From an uncultured Opitutia bacterium (GTDB lineage Bacteria; Verrucomicrobiota; Verrucomicrobiia; Opitutales; Opitutaceae): DNA of 62,583 bases. Positions within the stretch are counted from its first letter, which is position 1. The number at the start of each line of letters is the position of its first letter. The translations under genes were made by a program, and so were the position numbers. Below the pieces are notes generated by a model, which was given only the letters and a program-made list of their open reading frames with translations, was not told the origin of the DNA and did no database searches. Shown here in pieces: positions 36,679-45,517 of the stretch. The stretch lies in NCBI GenBank assembly GCA_903900845.1, contig CAIUOU010000057.1, positions 1 through 62,583 of the forward strand, read 5' to 3'.

Positions 36679-37317
36679 ATGCTGATCGATATTTCCCGTC
36701 CTCTTTTCCCGGGCTCGCCCCATTGGCCCGGGGACCGGCCGACAGCCTTCCGCCTGAATGCACGCATCACGGACGGCGCCTCCTGCAACGTCGGCGAACT
36801 GTCGCTCAGCGTGCACAACGGCTCCCACGTCGACGCGCCGTTCCACTACGATAACCACGGCGCCACGATCGACGCGCTCGATCCGGAGCTGTTCGTGGGA
36901 CCGGCCAGGGTGATCGACGCCCGGGGTCGGACGGCGCTGACCGCGGACCTGTTCTCCGGTTTGACCGACCGAGAGCTGGCAGCTTCGCCAAGAATCCTGT
37001 TCCGCACCGACGCCTGGGGTGACCCGGCCTCGTTCCCCACTGCCTGGCCGTTGCTGGAACCCAGTTTGCCCGCGTGGCTGGCGCAGCGCGGCGTGCGGCT
37101 CGTCGGTCTCGATGTGCCATCGGTGGACGAACTGACGTGCAAGGAAATGACCCGCCATCGGCTGATGCTCGCCGCCGGCCTGCTGATTCTGGAGAGCCTG
37201 GACCTTCGGGGCGTCGAACCCGGCCCCTACGAACTGATCGCCCTCCCCCTGCGCCTCCTCGGCGCCGACGGCTCCCCGGTCCGCGCCGTCCTCCGCCCTA
37301 AGGGGTCAGGGCGTTGA
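36679..37317 (+). CDS. kynB: Kynurenine formamidase (KynB-type cyclase)
   Basis: KynB hydrolyses N-formylkynurenine. The 212-residue protein has the metal motif SVHNGSHVDAPFHYDNHG of the cyclase family and the catalytic LVGLDVPSVD stretch. The last residues, KGSGR, and the TGA stop are encoded by the left end of an inverted-repeat element (37293-37470). The native C-terminus may therefore have been replaced or extended by the insertion. It lies 9 bp behind kynU. Confidence 0.92.
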   Translation: MLIDISRPLFPGSPHWPGDRPTAFRLNARITDGASCNVGELSLSVHNGSHVDAPFHYDNHGATIDALDPELFVGPARVIDARGRTALTADLFSGLTDRELAASPRILFRTDAWGDPASFPTAWPLLEPSLPAWLAQRGVRLVGLDVPSVDELTCKEMTRHRLMLAAGLLILESLDLRGVEPGPYELIALPLRLLGADGSPVRAVLRPKGSGR

Positions 37318-37470
37318 ATGTTTTTCCGTCCAACCTCCGCTAAATCCCAACCGCGTTTCAGTAGCTCGAGGAGAACGTTGGGAAGTCGCAGGTTGTCGAT
37401 ACTCGAGCCTGTCCGTACGCCCCATTCGACGCCGCTCCAAACGTTCAACGCCCTGACCCCTTAAGGGCGG
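37293..37470. mobile_element. MITE-like element with about 31-bp inverted ends, overlapping the kynB stop
   Basis: The left end (37293-37323) and right end (37439-37470) match over about 31 bp, apart from one gap and one substitution. Both contain GGGGTCAGGGCGTT. The 115-bp interior encodes no protein and has a further imperfect fold (CAACCT at 37330 against AGGTTG at 37390). Size, inverted ends and repetition in the window support a non-autonomous element; the transposase is unknown. Confidence 0.78.
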
Positions 37471-37516
37471 GGGGCGCGGACTTGCGCGGAGCACCGCGGC
37501 GAGCCAGTCCTTCTCC

Positions 37517-39016
37517 ATGCCCCGAACCGCCCTGCCCGACCCGCGTCTCCGTCGTCTGATCGTTTCGCTCGCCGTGCTGGCCGCGGTCGCGGCCAACAGC
37601 GCCTCCGCCACCGGCGCCGCGCGGCCGCCAAACGTTGTCGTGATTTTTTGTGATGATCTCGGCTACGGTGACGTCGGTGTCTTCGGCGCCAAGGGCTTCA
37701 CGACCCCGAACCTCGACGGCATGGCCCGCGACGGCGTGAAATTCACCAACTTCCACGTGGCGCAAGCCGTGTGCTCCGCGTCGCGCACCGCGCTGCTCAC
37801 GGGATGCTACCCGAACCGCATCGGCATCCATGGCGCGCTCGGGCCGCAGTCCACGCACGGCATCCACGCCGACGAGACCACGCTCGCCGAGGTGTTCAAG
37901 TCGCGCGGCTATGCGACCGGCATGGCGGGCAAATGGCACCTCGGCCACCTCGCGCCGTTCCTGCCCAACCGCCACGGCTTCGACGAGTCCTTCGGCATCC
38001 CCTACTCAAACGACATGTGGCCGTACCATCCCGAGGCCCGGCCCGGCAGCTACCCGAAGCTTCCGCTCCTTGAGGACGGCCGCGTGATTGATGAAGAGGT
38101 CACCCCGGAGGATCAAAAGGAGCTCACCACCCGCCTGACGGAACGCGCGGTGCGGTTCATCGAGCGCAACAAGGACCGGCCCTTCTTCTTCTACCTCGCT
38201 CACCCGCAGCCGCACGTGCCGCTCTTCGTGAGCGACAAATTCAAGGGCAAGTCGGCGCGCGGGCTCTACGGCGACGTCATCATGGAGATCGACTGGTCGG
38301 TCGGCGAGGTGCTGCGCGCGTTGGAGAAACACGGTCTCACGCGCGACACGCTGGTGATCTTCACCAGCGATAATGGTCCCTGGCTGAGCTACGGCGACCA
38401 CGCTGGCAGCTCGGGCCCGCACCGCGAGGGCAAGGGAACAGCTTGGGAAGGCGGCACGCGCGTGCCCTGCCTCATGCGTTGGCCCGGCCAGCTCCCCGCC
38501 GGCGCCGTGAGCGACCAGTACATCATGACCATCGATCTGCTGCCCACCCTCGCCCGTCGGATCAGCGCCGATTTGCCCAAGTTGAAAATCGACGGACTCG
38601 ACGTCTGGCCGATCCTCTCCGGTCAGAGCAGCGCGCGAAACCCGCACGAAGGCTACGGCAACTGGTACGCCCAGAACGAGCTTCAGGCTGTGGTGAGCGG
38701 CGACGGCGAGTGGAAGCTCGTGCTGCCCCACCGCTACCGCACGCTCGGTGGCCGCCCGGGTGGTCGCGACGGCATCCCGGCGAAATACGAGAACGTGAAC
38801 CTGGAGCGGCCCCAGCTCTACAACCTGCGCACCGATCGCGCCGAAACCAAGGACGTGGCGGCCGCCCATCCCGAGGTGGTCGCGCGCCTGGAGGCGTTCG
38901 CCGAAAAATGCCGCGCTGAACTCGGCGACACGCTCACCCAGCGCAAGGGCGCCGGTACCCGCGAGCCGGGCCGCGTCGAGGGCGCCGCCGGGAAGAAGAA
39001 GGCGAAGTCGGGCTGA
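37517..39016 (+). CDS. Secreted sulfatase (formylglycine type)
   Basis: The 499-residue protein has a signal peptide (about 1-32), the metal motif NVVVIFCDDLGYGD, and the signature C86-S-A-S-R90. It also has TGMAGKWHLGHLAPF and TSDNGPWLSYGDH. The C-terminal tail is Lys/Gly rich. It belongs to a different subgroup from the sulfatase at 23288, since the second signature residues and the C-terminal parts differ. Its substrate is unknown. The gene starts just after the inverted-repeat element. Confidence 0.93.
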   Translation: MPRTALPDPRLRRLIVSLAVLAAVAANSASATGAARPPNVVVIFCDDLGYGDVGVFGAKGFTTPNLDGMARDGVKFTNFHVAQAVCSASRTALLTGCYPNRIGIHGALGPQSTHGIHADETTLAEVFKSRGYATGMAGKWHLGHLAPFLPNRHGFDESFGIPYSNDMWPYHPEARPGSYPKLPLLEDGRVIDEEVTPEDQKELTTRLTERAVRFIERNKDRPFFFYLAHPQPHVPLFVSDKFKGKSARGLYGDVIMEIDWSVGEVLRALEKHGLTRDTLVIFTSDNGPWLSYGDHAGSSGPHREGKGTAWEGGTRVPCLMRWPGQLPAGAVSDQYIMTIDLLPTLARRISADLPKLKIDGLDVWPILSGQSSARNPHEGYGNWYAQNELQAVVSGDGEWKLVLPHRYRTLGGRPGGRDGIPAKYENVNLERPQLYNLRTDRAETKDVAAAHPEVVARLEAFAEKCRAELGDTLTQRKGAGTREPGRVEGAAGKKKAKSG

Positions 39017-39063
39017 AAAAGCGCCGCGACGGACCGAACGCGGCACCAGAAGTCACTGAATAT

Positions 39064-39085
39064 CCGCGGGAGCGCCCCCGGCTGC
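39064..39085 (-). repeat. Degenerate REP-like hairpin
   Basis: CCGCGGGAGCGCCCCCGG followed by CTGC and then ATCGTACGACC. The downstream TACGACC also follows the copy at 55736. The palindrome has four changes relative to that copy. Confidence 0.5.
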
Positions 39086-39214
39086 ATCGTACGACCTTAA
39101 TCACCCGCGGCCGCAAGGATTGCGCCGATCGCGGTCACGTTCTAGGAGTGGCGCTCCTGGTTCGTGCGAATTGGGGTCCCTTCGTGGTTACCGCCCGCTG
39201 GGTACCGCATCGTA

Positions 39215-40099
39215 CTACTTCACCGCGCCAGCGGCGGCGAAGATCCGCTCGAGCCACGCAAGCAACTGACGCTCATGCTCGGGCGCGGCCTTCGCCCACT
39301 CACGCAGTCCGTGCGGCGCCCCGGGCAGGGTGATCAGGTCGCAAATGCCGCCGGCCGACTTTACCCGGCGCTGGAAAGCGATGCTCTGCTCGATCGCGAC
39401 CGACTTATCGGCGTCGCCGTGGAGCAGCAGCACCGGCGGCATCCCCGCCTTCACGCGATTGATTGGTGAGATCGCGCGCAACTCGTGCAGCGCTTCGGGC
39501 GTGATTCCCTTGGGACGCCCCAACAAAGCCTGAAGTCCGTCGCCCAGCCCGCCGCGGGCGGCGAGCTTGTGTTCGTGGTCGGCCACCGCTGCGAACCCGA
39601 CCACCGCCTGCACGCGGGTGTCGGGTTTCGAAATCGTCGCGAGCATGAGCGCCAGGTGTCCACCCGCGGAATGCCCGAAGACCACGATGCGGCCGGCATC
39701 GCCGCGGAACCCCGCCGCGTTCGCCTTCACCCAACGCACCGCGGTCTGCACATCCTCGAGGCAAGCGGGCCAGCGGTGCTTGGGGGCGAGACGGTAGTTG
39801 ATGGAGAACCAGACGTAGTTCCCGCGGTGGAGCAGATCGAACCAGGGGGTGATATCGGCGCCATCGCCCGGCCGGTCACTGCCGGCCTTGTCCCCGCGGG
39901 TCCAACCGCCGCCGTGCACGAGGATCGCCACCGGAAACGGACCCGGGCCGTCCGGGATGCCGGCGTCGAGCAGGAGCGACTCGCCGCCCGCGCGGCCGTA
40001 CTCGAGGTCGCGCCGCACCTCCACGGCGGGCGCCGCCACGACGAGGGCGAGGAGGAATCCGGTGCAGGCGAGGCCGCGAGGAAACATTTTCACGCCCAT
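39215..40099 (-). CDS. Secreted alpha/beta hydrolase (esterase/BD-FAE-like)
   Basis: The 294-residue protein has a signal peptide (about 1-26). It has the oxyanion motif HGGGW, nucleophile elbow GHSAGG, and LLHGDADKSV with the catalytic Asp, as in feruloyl or acetyl esterases of the hormone-sensitive-lipase/BD-FAE type. Glycan de-esterification is plausible in this setting. MFPRGLACTG at 40087 is an alternative start. It is divergent from the polysaccharide deacetylase gene. Confidence 0.85.
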   Translation of the reverse strand: MGVKMFPRGLACTGFLLALVVAAPAVEVRRDLEYGRAGGESLLLDAGIPDGPGPFPVAILVHGGGWTRGDKAGSDRPGDGADITPWFDLLHRGNYVWFSINYRLAPKHRWPACLEDVQTAVRWVKANAAGFRGDAGRIVVFGHSAGGHLALMLATISKPDTRVQAVVGFAAVADHEHKLAARGGLGDGLQALLGRPKGITPEALHELRAISPINRVKAGMPPVLLLHGDADKSVAIEQSIAFQRRVKSAGGICDLITLPGAPHGLREWAKAAPEHERQLLAWLERIFAAAGAVK

Positions 40100-40200
40100 C
40101 GCTTCACGCCGCCACGCCGCGCACGCAAGCGCGCGGTTGCCCGGCGCCCGCCTCGTTTTTCCGGTTCGCCCCTTGCAGCCCGTGACGGCTCAATCCGCCC

Positions 40201-41097
40201 GTGCCCCGCCGCCTGCTCGCCGCCCTCCTTTACGTCCTGGTTGCGCTGACCGCTTCGGCCGCCGCGCCTGCTTCGGTGCCCGACAAAGTCGTGGTGCTCA
40301 CGTTCGACGACGCCTCCGCGTCGCATCACGCGGTCGCGCGGCCGCTGCTCAAGCGGCTCGGTTTCGGCGCCACGTTCTTCATCACCGAGGGCTTCACGTT
40401 CCGCACCAACAAGCGCGACTACCTCACGTGGGAGCAGATCGCCGAACTGCACCGCGAAGGTTTCGAGATCGGCAACCACACGCGCGACCACCTCGGCATC
40501 ACCGAAAAAAACGTTCCCCGGCTCGCCGAGCAGCTGGAGGCCATCGCCGCCCGCTGCCGCGAGCATGGCATTCCGGCGCCGGTGAGCTTCGCGTGGCCGG
40601 GCAACAAGTTTCACCCGAGCGCCCTGCTTGTGCTCGAGACGGCCGGGATCCGCTTCGCCCGCCGCGGCGGCGAACCCGAGGTCCCCTACGCCAAGGGCGG
40701 CGGCGTGCCCTACGAACCCGGCGTCGACCACCCGCTACTCATCCCGACCACCGCCGACGCGCGGCCGGTGTGGACCCTCGATCACGTGAAAGCCGCGGTC
40801 GCGCAGGCGCGAAACGGCCGCATCACGGTGCTGCAATTCCACGGGGTGCCCGACGGCGAGCACCCGTGGGTGAACACGCCGCGCGAAAGTTTCGAGGAGT
40901 ACATGCTCTGGCTCAAGGAGGCCGGCTGCACCGTCATCGCGCTGCGCGACGTCGCACGCTACACGGAAGGCAGGCCTGCGCCCACCGATCCGATGTCCGC
41001 CATCAACCGCCGCCTGCAGGCGGCCGACGCTCAACGGGCCGCGCCTTCGGCCGGGCCCAACACGTCGTCCAAGGCCGGCGCGAGCGCCTCCAAATAG
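40201..41097 (+). CDS. Polysaccharide deacetylase family protein
   Basis: The 298-residue secreted protein starts with a GTG at 40201 and a signal peptide (about 1-22). A NodB-like domain has VLTFDDAS (the metal-binding Asp pair), EIGNHTRDHLG and FAWPGNKFHPS. It would remove N- or O-acetyl groups from a glycan. The Ala after the second Asp is a small departure from the usual TFDDG. The last 67 bp overlap the convergent beta-lactamase-like gene, which ends within it. Confidence 0.87.
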   Translation: MPRRLLAALLYVLVALTASAAAPASVPDKVVVLTFDDASASHHAVARPLLKRLGFGATFFITEGFTFRTNKRDYLTWEQIAELHREGFEIGNHTRDHLGITEKNVPRLAEQLEAIAARCREHGIPAPVSFAWPGNKFHPSALLVLETAGIRFARRGGEPEVPYAKGGGVPYEPGVDHPLLIPTTADARPVWTLDHVKAAVAQARNGRITVLQFHGVPDGEHPWVNTPRESFEEYMLWLKEAGCTVIALRDVARYTEGRPAPTDPMSAINRRLQAADAQRAAPSAGPNTSSKAGASASK

Positions 41098-41915
41098 GCG
41101 GTGCCCTGGGGATGGCGCGTGAGCGCCACCAAAATATAGTGACGGCCGCCGCCGGTCACCACGGCGGTGTCGTGCGACCATTGCTCCCACCAACCCGACT
41201 TCCGGCGGATCTTCCGCTCGCGGCCCGCGAGTCCCTTCACGAAACGATCCTCGATGTGGGCAATCGCGGGCGAACGGAAAACATCCCGCATGGCCGCGGA
41301 GGTCTCGGGCGAGACGAGCCGGTCCTGCTCGAGCAGCAGGTAGAAACGCAACAGCTGCCGCACCGTGGCGGCGTGGGTGTTGCCGCTGACCGGATCGCGG
41401 ACGCGCTCGCTGTCGCGTCCGTAATGTTTCCCGAACCAGATCCCACCACCGCGCTTCGCGTCGTAAAACCCGTGCGCGTCGAGCACCGCCTGCACGCGCG
41501 CTAGGCCCAGCTCCCGGGAGAATCGCGTGGCGGCCTCGTTGCTCGAAAGCTTGATCATTTCGCCTAGCTCATGCCGGACGTCCGGATCCATCGCCTTCGC
41601 CGCCGCGGAGGGAGTCGCGAACCACGCGAGCAAGATACCGATCTTCGGCAGGCTGGCGGCGTAATCGTTGGCGTCGGGCCGGAGCCACGCGACGCGCGCG
41701 GTCCGCAGATCGACCAAGCCGACGGCTACCGTGTCGGCGGGCACGCCGAGTTTCTCCCGCAGCGCGCCATCGACGCGCTCGAGCGTGGCCTGCAGCCCGG
41801 CGTCGGGCCGGGTATCATGGTCGATCACCAGCCCCGCGCCCGCGGGCGGAGTCTGCATCGCGGCGAACGGGATGAAGGCGCCCAGCGCGACCGCCAGCAG
41901 CGGCCGTTTTCTCAC
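41031..41915 (-). CDS. Class A beta-lactamase-like serine hydrolase
   Basis: The 294-residue protein has a signal peptide (about 1-25). The serine motif is S-L-P-K in YAASLPKIGIL, the second motif is SSN (KLSSNEAATRF), and the third is KSG in RRKSGWWEQW. This matches the SxxK/SxN/KxG order of serine beta-lactamases and related DD-peptidases. It starts with GTG at 41915, overlapping the stop of the upstream small-subunit gene, so it may belong to the GMC oxidoreductase operon. Resistance function is not established by sequence alone. Confidence 0.78.
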   Translation of the reverse strand: MRKRPLLAVALGAFIPFAAMQTPPAGAGLVIDHDTRPDAGLQATLERVDGALREKLGVPADTVAVGLVDLRTARVAWLRPDANDYAASLPKIGILLAWFATPSAAAKAMDPDVRHELGEMIKLSSNEAATRFSRELGLARVQAVLDAHGFYDAKRGGGIWFGKHYGRDSERVRDPVSGNTHAATVRQLLRFYLLLEQDRLVSPETSAAMRDVFRSPAIAHIEDRFVKGLAGRERKIRRKSGWWEQWSHDTAVVTGGGRHYILVALTRHPQGTAYLEALAPALDDVLGPAEGAAR

Positions 41916-42493
41916 GGGCGGTTCCAAGCGGCGCCGCCCGTCTCGGAGAGCGGGATGTCGGCGTCGTAACGGCCCGGCACCGGCTCGTAGCGCAGGAGCG
42001 TCTTGCCGATTTTCTCCGAGGTGAAGTAGCCGACGATGACCACCTCGCGCGTAAGCCGCAGGAATTCGCGCTCGGCGGCGTCCTTCGAACCGATGAGGCG
42101 CCGGATCTCGTCATCCTGCTGCGCGCCCTCGAGCGCGGCGAAAGGCCGCCCAAGCCGGGCGGTGCAGCCCAAGTCCAGGGCGGTGACACCGCTGGTCAAC
42201 GTGCTGCGCTCGGCCGTGGTGAGGAATTCCGCGAACATGCGACCGATGAACGCCGGCACGCCGACATCCGCCGCGCCCGGAGTATCGGTGCGGGGCAGGA
42301 TGCGCTCCGCCAGCGCGGCGAGCGCGAGGTCATGCTCGCCGGAGAGACGGGCGCCGGCGGCAGCGGGTTGGGCGCGGAGGACGCCGGCGACGATCGACGG
42401 CGAAAGCGCGGCGCCGAGGAGGAACGCAGCGCGCTGGAGGGCCTCGCGACGGCTCAGCATCCCGGTGGTGGAGGAGTTTTCGGGAGAAATCAT
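41912..42493 (-). CDS. Gluconate 2-dehydrogenase subunit 3-family protein
   Basis: The 193-residue protein carries a Tat-type signal (SRREALQRAAFLLGAALSPS, 14-33) and the family pattern ALAALAERILPRTDTPGAADVGVPAFI. Such proteins are the small partners of GMC oxidoreductases that help export the catalytic subunit or transfer electrons. The gene follows the GMC gene by 13 bp and its stop overlaps the next start. This supports an oxidoreductase complex. Confidence 0.9.
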   Translation of the reverse strand: MISPENSSTTGMLSRREALQRAAFLLGAALSPSIVAGVLRAQPAAAGARLSGEHDLALAALAERILPRTDTPGAADVGVPAFIGRMFAEFLTTAERSTLTSGVTALDLGCTARLGRPFAALEGAQQDDEIRRLIGSKDAAEREFLRLTREVVIVGYFTSEKIGKTLLRYEPVPGRYDADIPLSETGGAAWNRP

Positions 42494-42506
42494 CGGGTCG
42501 CGGGGA

Positions 42507-44219
42507 TCAGAGGTTCAGCTTGCGCATTTCGCCGACCGCGTGGTCGCACGCGCGGGCGGTGAGGGCCATGTAGGTGAGCGAAGGGTTGACGCAGCCGTTG
42601 GAGGTCATGCAGGCGCCGTCGGTCACGAAGACATTGGGTACGGCGTGGACCTGGTTCCAGGCATTGAGGACGGAAGTGCGCGGATCGCGGCCCATGCGGG
42701 CGGTGCCCATCTCGTGGATGCAATTACCCGGGGCGCTGTTCACGACGTCGTCATAGCCCTTGATCTCCTTGAGGCCGGCAGCCTCGAGCATCTCGATCGC
42801 GGAGGCCTGCATGTCCTTGCGCATCGCGAGCTCGTTCTCCTTCCAGCCGCAGTCGAAGACGACGATCGGCTGGCCCCAGCGGTCGCGACGGGTGCGGTCG
42901 AGCTTCAGGTGGTTGGCATGGTACGGCAGGCACTCGCCCCAGGCACCGATGCCGAACTGCCACGGACCGGGGGTGACGAGCGCCTTCTTGAACTCGCCGC
43001 CGAAGAGGCCGAGCTCGCGGATGCCGCGAGTCCAGTCGGAGCGGCTCGCGGAGCCTTGGTAGCCGAATCCGCGCAGGTAATCCTGGCGGCGCGACTTCGC
43101 GTCGACGTTCCGGAACCGCGGGATGTAGATGCCGTTGGGCCGCGCGCCGCGGAAGTAGCGGTCGGCGAAGGCGTCGGTGATCCCCGAAGCGCCGACCTTG
43201 AAGTGGTGGTCCATCAGGTTGTGGCCAAGCTCGCCGCTGTCGTTGCCGAGGCCGTTGGGGAAACGATCGGAGACCGAATTGAGCAGCAGCGCGGTGGAGG
43301 CGACGGCGGACGCGCAGAGGAAGACGATCCGCGCGCGGTAATCGATAACCTCGAGGGTGACGGTGTCGACGACCCTCACGCCCGAGGCGCGACCGCGCGC
43401 GCCGTCGTACAGAACCTCGGCGGCGACGGCGAAAGGACGCAGCGTGAGGTTGCCGGTGGCGAAGGCGGCGGGAAGGGTCGAGGCGTTGCTGCTGAAGTAG
43501 GCGCCGTAGGGGCAACCGCGGCTGCAGCGGTTGCGGTACTGGCACGTGCCGCGACCGAGGTGCGGCCGGGTGAGGTTGGCCGCACGGCCGATCGTCATCA
43601 CGCGCCCGCCAAGCCGGTCGGCGATGCTGCGCTTCACGTGCTTCTCGAGCACGTTCATCTCCATCGGCGGCAGGAACTCGCCGTCGGGCAGCTGCGGCAG
43701 ACCCTCTTTTTGCCCGCTGATGCCGGCGAAACGCTCCACGTGGTCGTACCACGGCGCGATATCCGCGTAACGGATCGGCCAGTCGACGGCGACGCCCTCC
43801 TTGGCGTTGGCCTCGAAATCGAGGTTGGAAAACCGGTACGACTGGCGTCCCCACGTGAGCGAGCGGCCGCCGACGTGGTAGCCGCGCATCCAGTCGAAGC
43901 GCTTCGTCTCGGCATACGGGTGGTCGACGTCGTCGGCGAACCAGTGTGCGGAGGCCGGGTGCGTGGTGTAGCCGGTGCGGCCCTGCTTCTCCTGACGGCC
44001 GGCGGCGGTGGCGGTGATGCGGTTTCGTCCGGCGAAATCCCACGCGTCGAGCATGGCCGTGGGATAGTCGCCGTGCTTCACGTCGCGCCCGCGCTCGAGA
44101 AGCAGGACCTTGAGGCCTTTCTCGGCGAGTTCCTTGGCGGCCCAGCCGCCGCTGATGCCGGAGCCGACGACGATCGCGTCGTAAGTTTCCTGTCGGGTGA
44201 TCGCGGGGGCGCTGCTCAT
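42507..44219 (-). CDS. GMC-family oxidoreductase (glucoside 3-dehydrogenase-like catalytic subunit)
   Basis: The 570-residue FAD protein has VVGSGISGGWAAKELAEKG, the GMC motif with GGRSLTWGRQS, the Cys-rich segment CQYRNRCSRGCPYGAYFSS, and the C-terminal IHEMGTARMGRDPRTS and NGCVNPSLTYMALTAR. Together with the subunit 3-type partner it looks like a periplasmic sugar dehydrogenase of the glucoside 3-dehydrogenase or gluconate type. The DUF1080 protein encoded divergently would act on the 3-keto product, which supports the first reading. Substrate is inferred only. Confidence 0.88.
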   Translation of the reverse strand: MSSAPAITRQETYDAIVVGSGISGGWAAKELAEKGLKVLLLERGRDVKHGDYPTAMLDAWDFAGRNRITATAAGRQEKQGRTGYTTHPASAHWFADDVDHPYAETKRFDWMRGYHVGGRSLTWGRQSYRFSNLDFEANAKEGVAVDWPIRYADIAPWYDHVERFAGISGQKEGLPQLPDGEFLPPMEMNVLEKHVKRSIADRLGGRVMTIGRAANLTRPHLGRGTCQYRNRCSRGCPYGAYFSSNASTLPAAFATGNLTLRPFAVAAEVLYDGARGRASGVRVVDTVTLEVIDYRARIVFLCASAVASTALLLNSVSDRFPNGLGNDSGELGHNLMDHHFKVGASGITDAFADRYFRGARPNGIYIPRFRNVDAKSRRQDYLRGFGYQGSASRSDWTRGIRELGLFGGEFKKALVTPGPWQFGIGAWGECLPYHANHLKLDRTRRDRWGQPIVVFDCGWKENELAMRKDMQASAIEMLEAAGLKEIKGYDDVVNSAPGNCIHEMGTARMGRDPRTSVLNAWNQVHAVPNVFVTDGACMTSNGCVNPSLTYMALTARACDHAVGEMRKLNL

Positions 44220-44371
44220 GGGGAAAACGAAGGACGGGGGGACTCGCGGCGGCGCGCCGCGGAGCCGCAGAACAAGGCGGCCGACCGCGGCTTGGCAACC
44301 GGCGAGTGGCGCCGCGCCGGAATTTCCGTTGCGCCCGTCGCGACGGGCTGGCGCGATCCGGACTGAACCCC

Positions 44372-45112
44372 ATGAAGATCCTGACGTTCGTCGCCACCCT
44401 CTGCCTGCTCGCCTCCGCGCCCCTTGGCGCCGCCGACGTGAAACCGCCCCCTGGTTTCCGCGCGCTCTTCAACGGCAAGGATCTCGCGGGGTGGTTCGGA
44501 TTGAACCCCCACAGCCTCGCCAAGCTGCAGGGCGAGAAGAAGACTGCGAAGGTCGCTCAAGAACGCGCCGATTTCACCAAGCACTGGAGCGTCGAGAACG
44601 GGGAACTGGTTAATCCCGGCACCGGCCCCTACGCCAACACCACCGAGGAGTTCGGCGACATCGAGCTGCTCATCGATTACAAGACCGTGGCCAAAGCCGA
44701 CAGCGGCATCTACCTCCGCGGCACGCCCCAGGTGCAGATCTGGGACAAGAACCAAGCATACGACCCGAAGAAGGCCGACCGGAAGCCGCACCTCGGCTCC
44801 GGCGGATTGTTCAACAACACCGCCGGCGCGCCGGGTCGCGATCCGCTGGTCGTCGCCGACAAGCCTTTCGGCGATTGGAACAGTTTTCGCATCCGCCAGA
44901 TCGGCGCTCGCACCTGGGTGTGGCTTAACGGCCAGCTCGTCGTGGACGGGGCCGTCATGGAGAACTACTGGGACCGCAAGCTACCGCTCCCCGCCAAGGG
45001 GCCGATCATGCTGCAGACGCACGGCGGCGAGATCCGCTGGCGCAATATCTTCGTCCGCGAGATCGGCGCCGATGAGGCCCGCCGCATCCTCGCCGCTTCA
45101 CCGGCGAAGTAA
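44372..45112 (+). CDS. DUF1080 (3-keto-disaccharide hydrolase family) secreted protein
   Basis: The 246-residue protein has a signal peptide (about 1-20) and the family block FRALFNGKDLAGWFGLN. It continues with a lectin-like beta-sandwich containing GDIELLIDYKTVAKADSGIYLRG, VQIWD and MLQTHGGEIRWRNIFVREIG. Members of PF06439 include 3-keto-glycoside hydrolases. It is divergent from the GMC oxidoreductase gene, a pairing expected for a two-step oxidation then cleavage of a glycoside. The ATG at 44372 is chosen for its signal peptide. Confidence 0.88.
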   Translation: MKILTFVATLCLLASAPLGAADVKPPPGFRALFNGKDLAGWFGLNPHSLAKLQGEKKTAKVAQERADFTKHWSVENGELVNPGTGPYANTTEEFGDIELLIDYKTVAKADSGIYLRGTPQVQIWDKNQAYDPKKADRKPHLGSGGLFNNTAGAPGRDPLVVADKPFGDWNSFRIRQIGARTWVWLNGQLVVDGAVMENYWDRKLPLPAKGPIMLQTHGGEIRWRNIFVREIGADEARRILAASPAK

Positions 45113-45517
45113 CGGCGCCCTGGGTCGGGGACAGCCCCGAGGGGCACCACGAAATACGCGAAAGGCACGAAGGCCGGTGTCCGGCGCTTCACCCGGCGCT
45201 AACGGCGCATCCTTGCGGCCCAATCCAGCGATGGCCGCGAAGAGGCGCGGCATGCGCGATGGACTTAAGGACTCGATCCGGTCCGGAACCCCACCGGGAA
45301 AATCCCACCCGGAAGGCGGCGGCTCCTTTCCCTGTGGCTGGGGCCTGGTGGCCCCGGCGCGGTCAGGTCTTCGTGCGGGACACGTTCGGATAATCACGCC
45401 GACTGAATCCGGCCCCGCCGAGGGCCGGTTACAAGACCTGGCACCAGTGCCCTCAGTCCCTTCGGCCGCTGGTCGTTTTGTCCGTTGGTCCGTTGGTCCC
45501 TACGCCCCTTGTCCATC
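45113..45517. other. Intergenic region, no gene recognised
   Basis: About 400 bp between two convergent genes. It contains GGGGCC-TGGT-GGCCCC at 45340-45355, a CACGAAATACGCGAAA stretch near 45148 similar to other gaps, and the tandem phrase TCCGTTGG repeated near 45480-45497. The short open frames are not credible genes. Confidence 0.6.

Noticed and set aside
42036-44366. 776-residue open frame opposite the GMC oxidoreductase gene
   Set aside because: Antisense shadow of the oxidoreductase and small-subunit genes.
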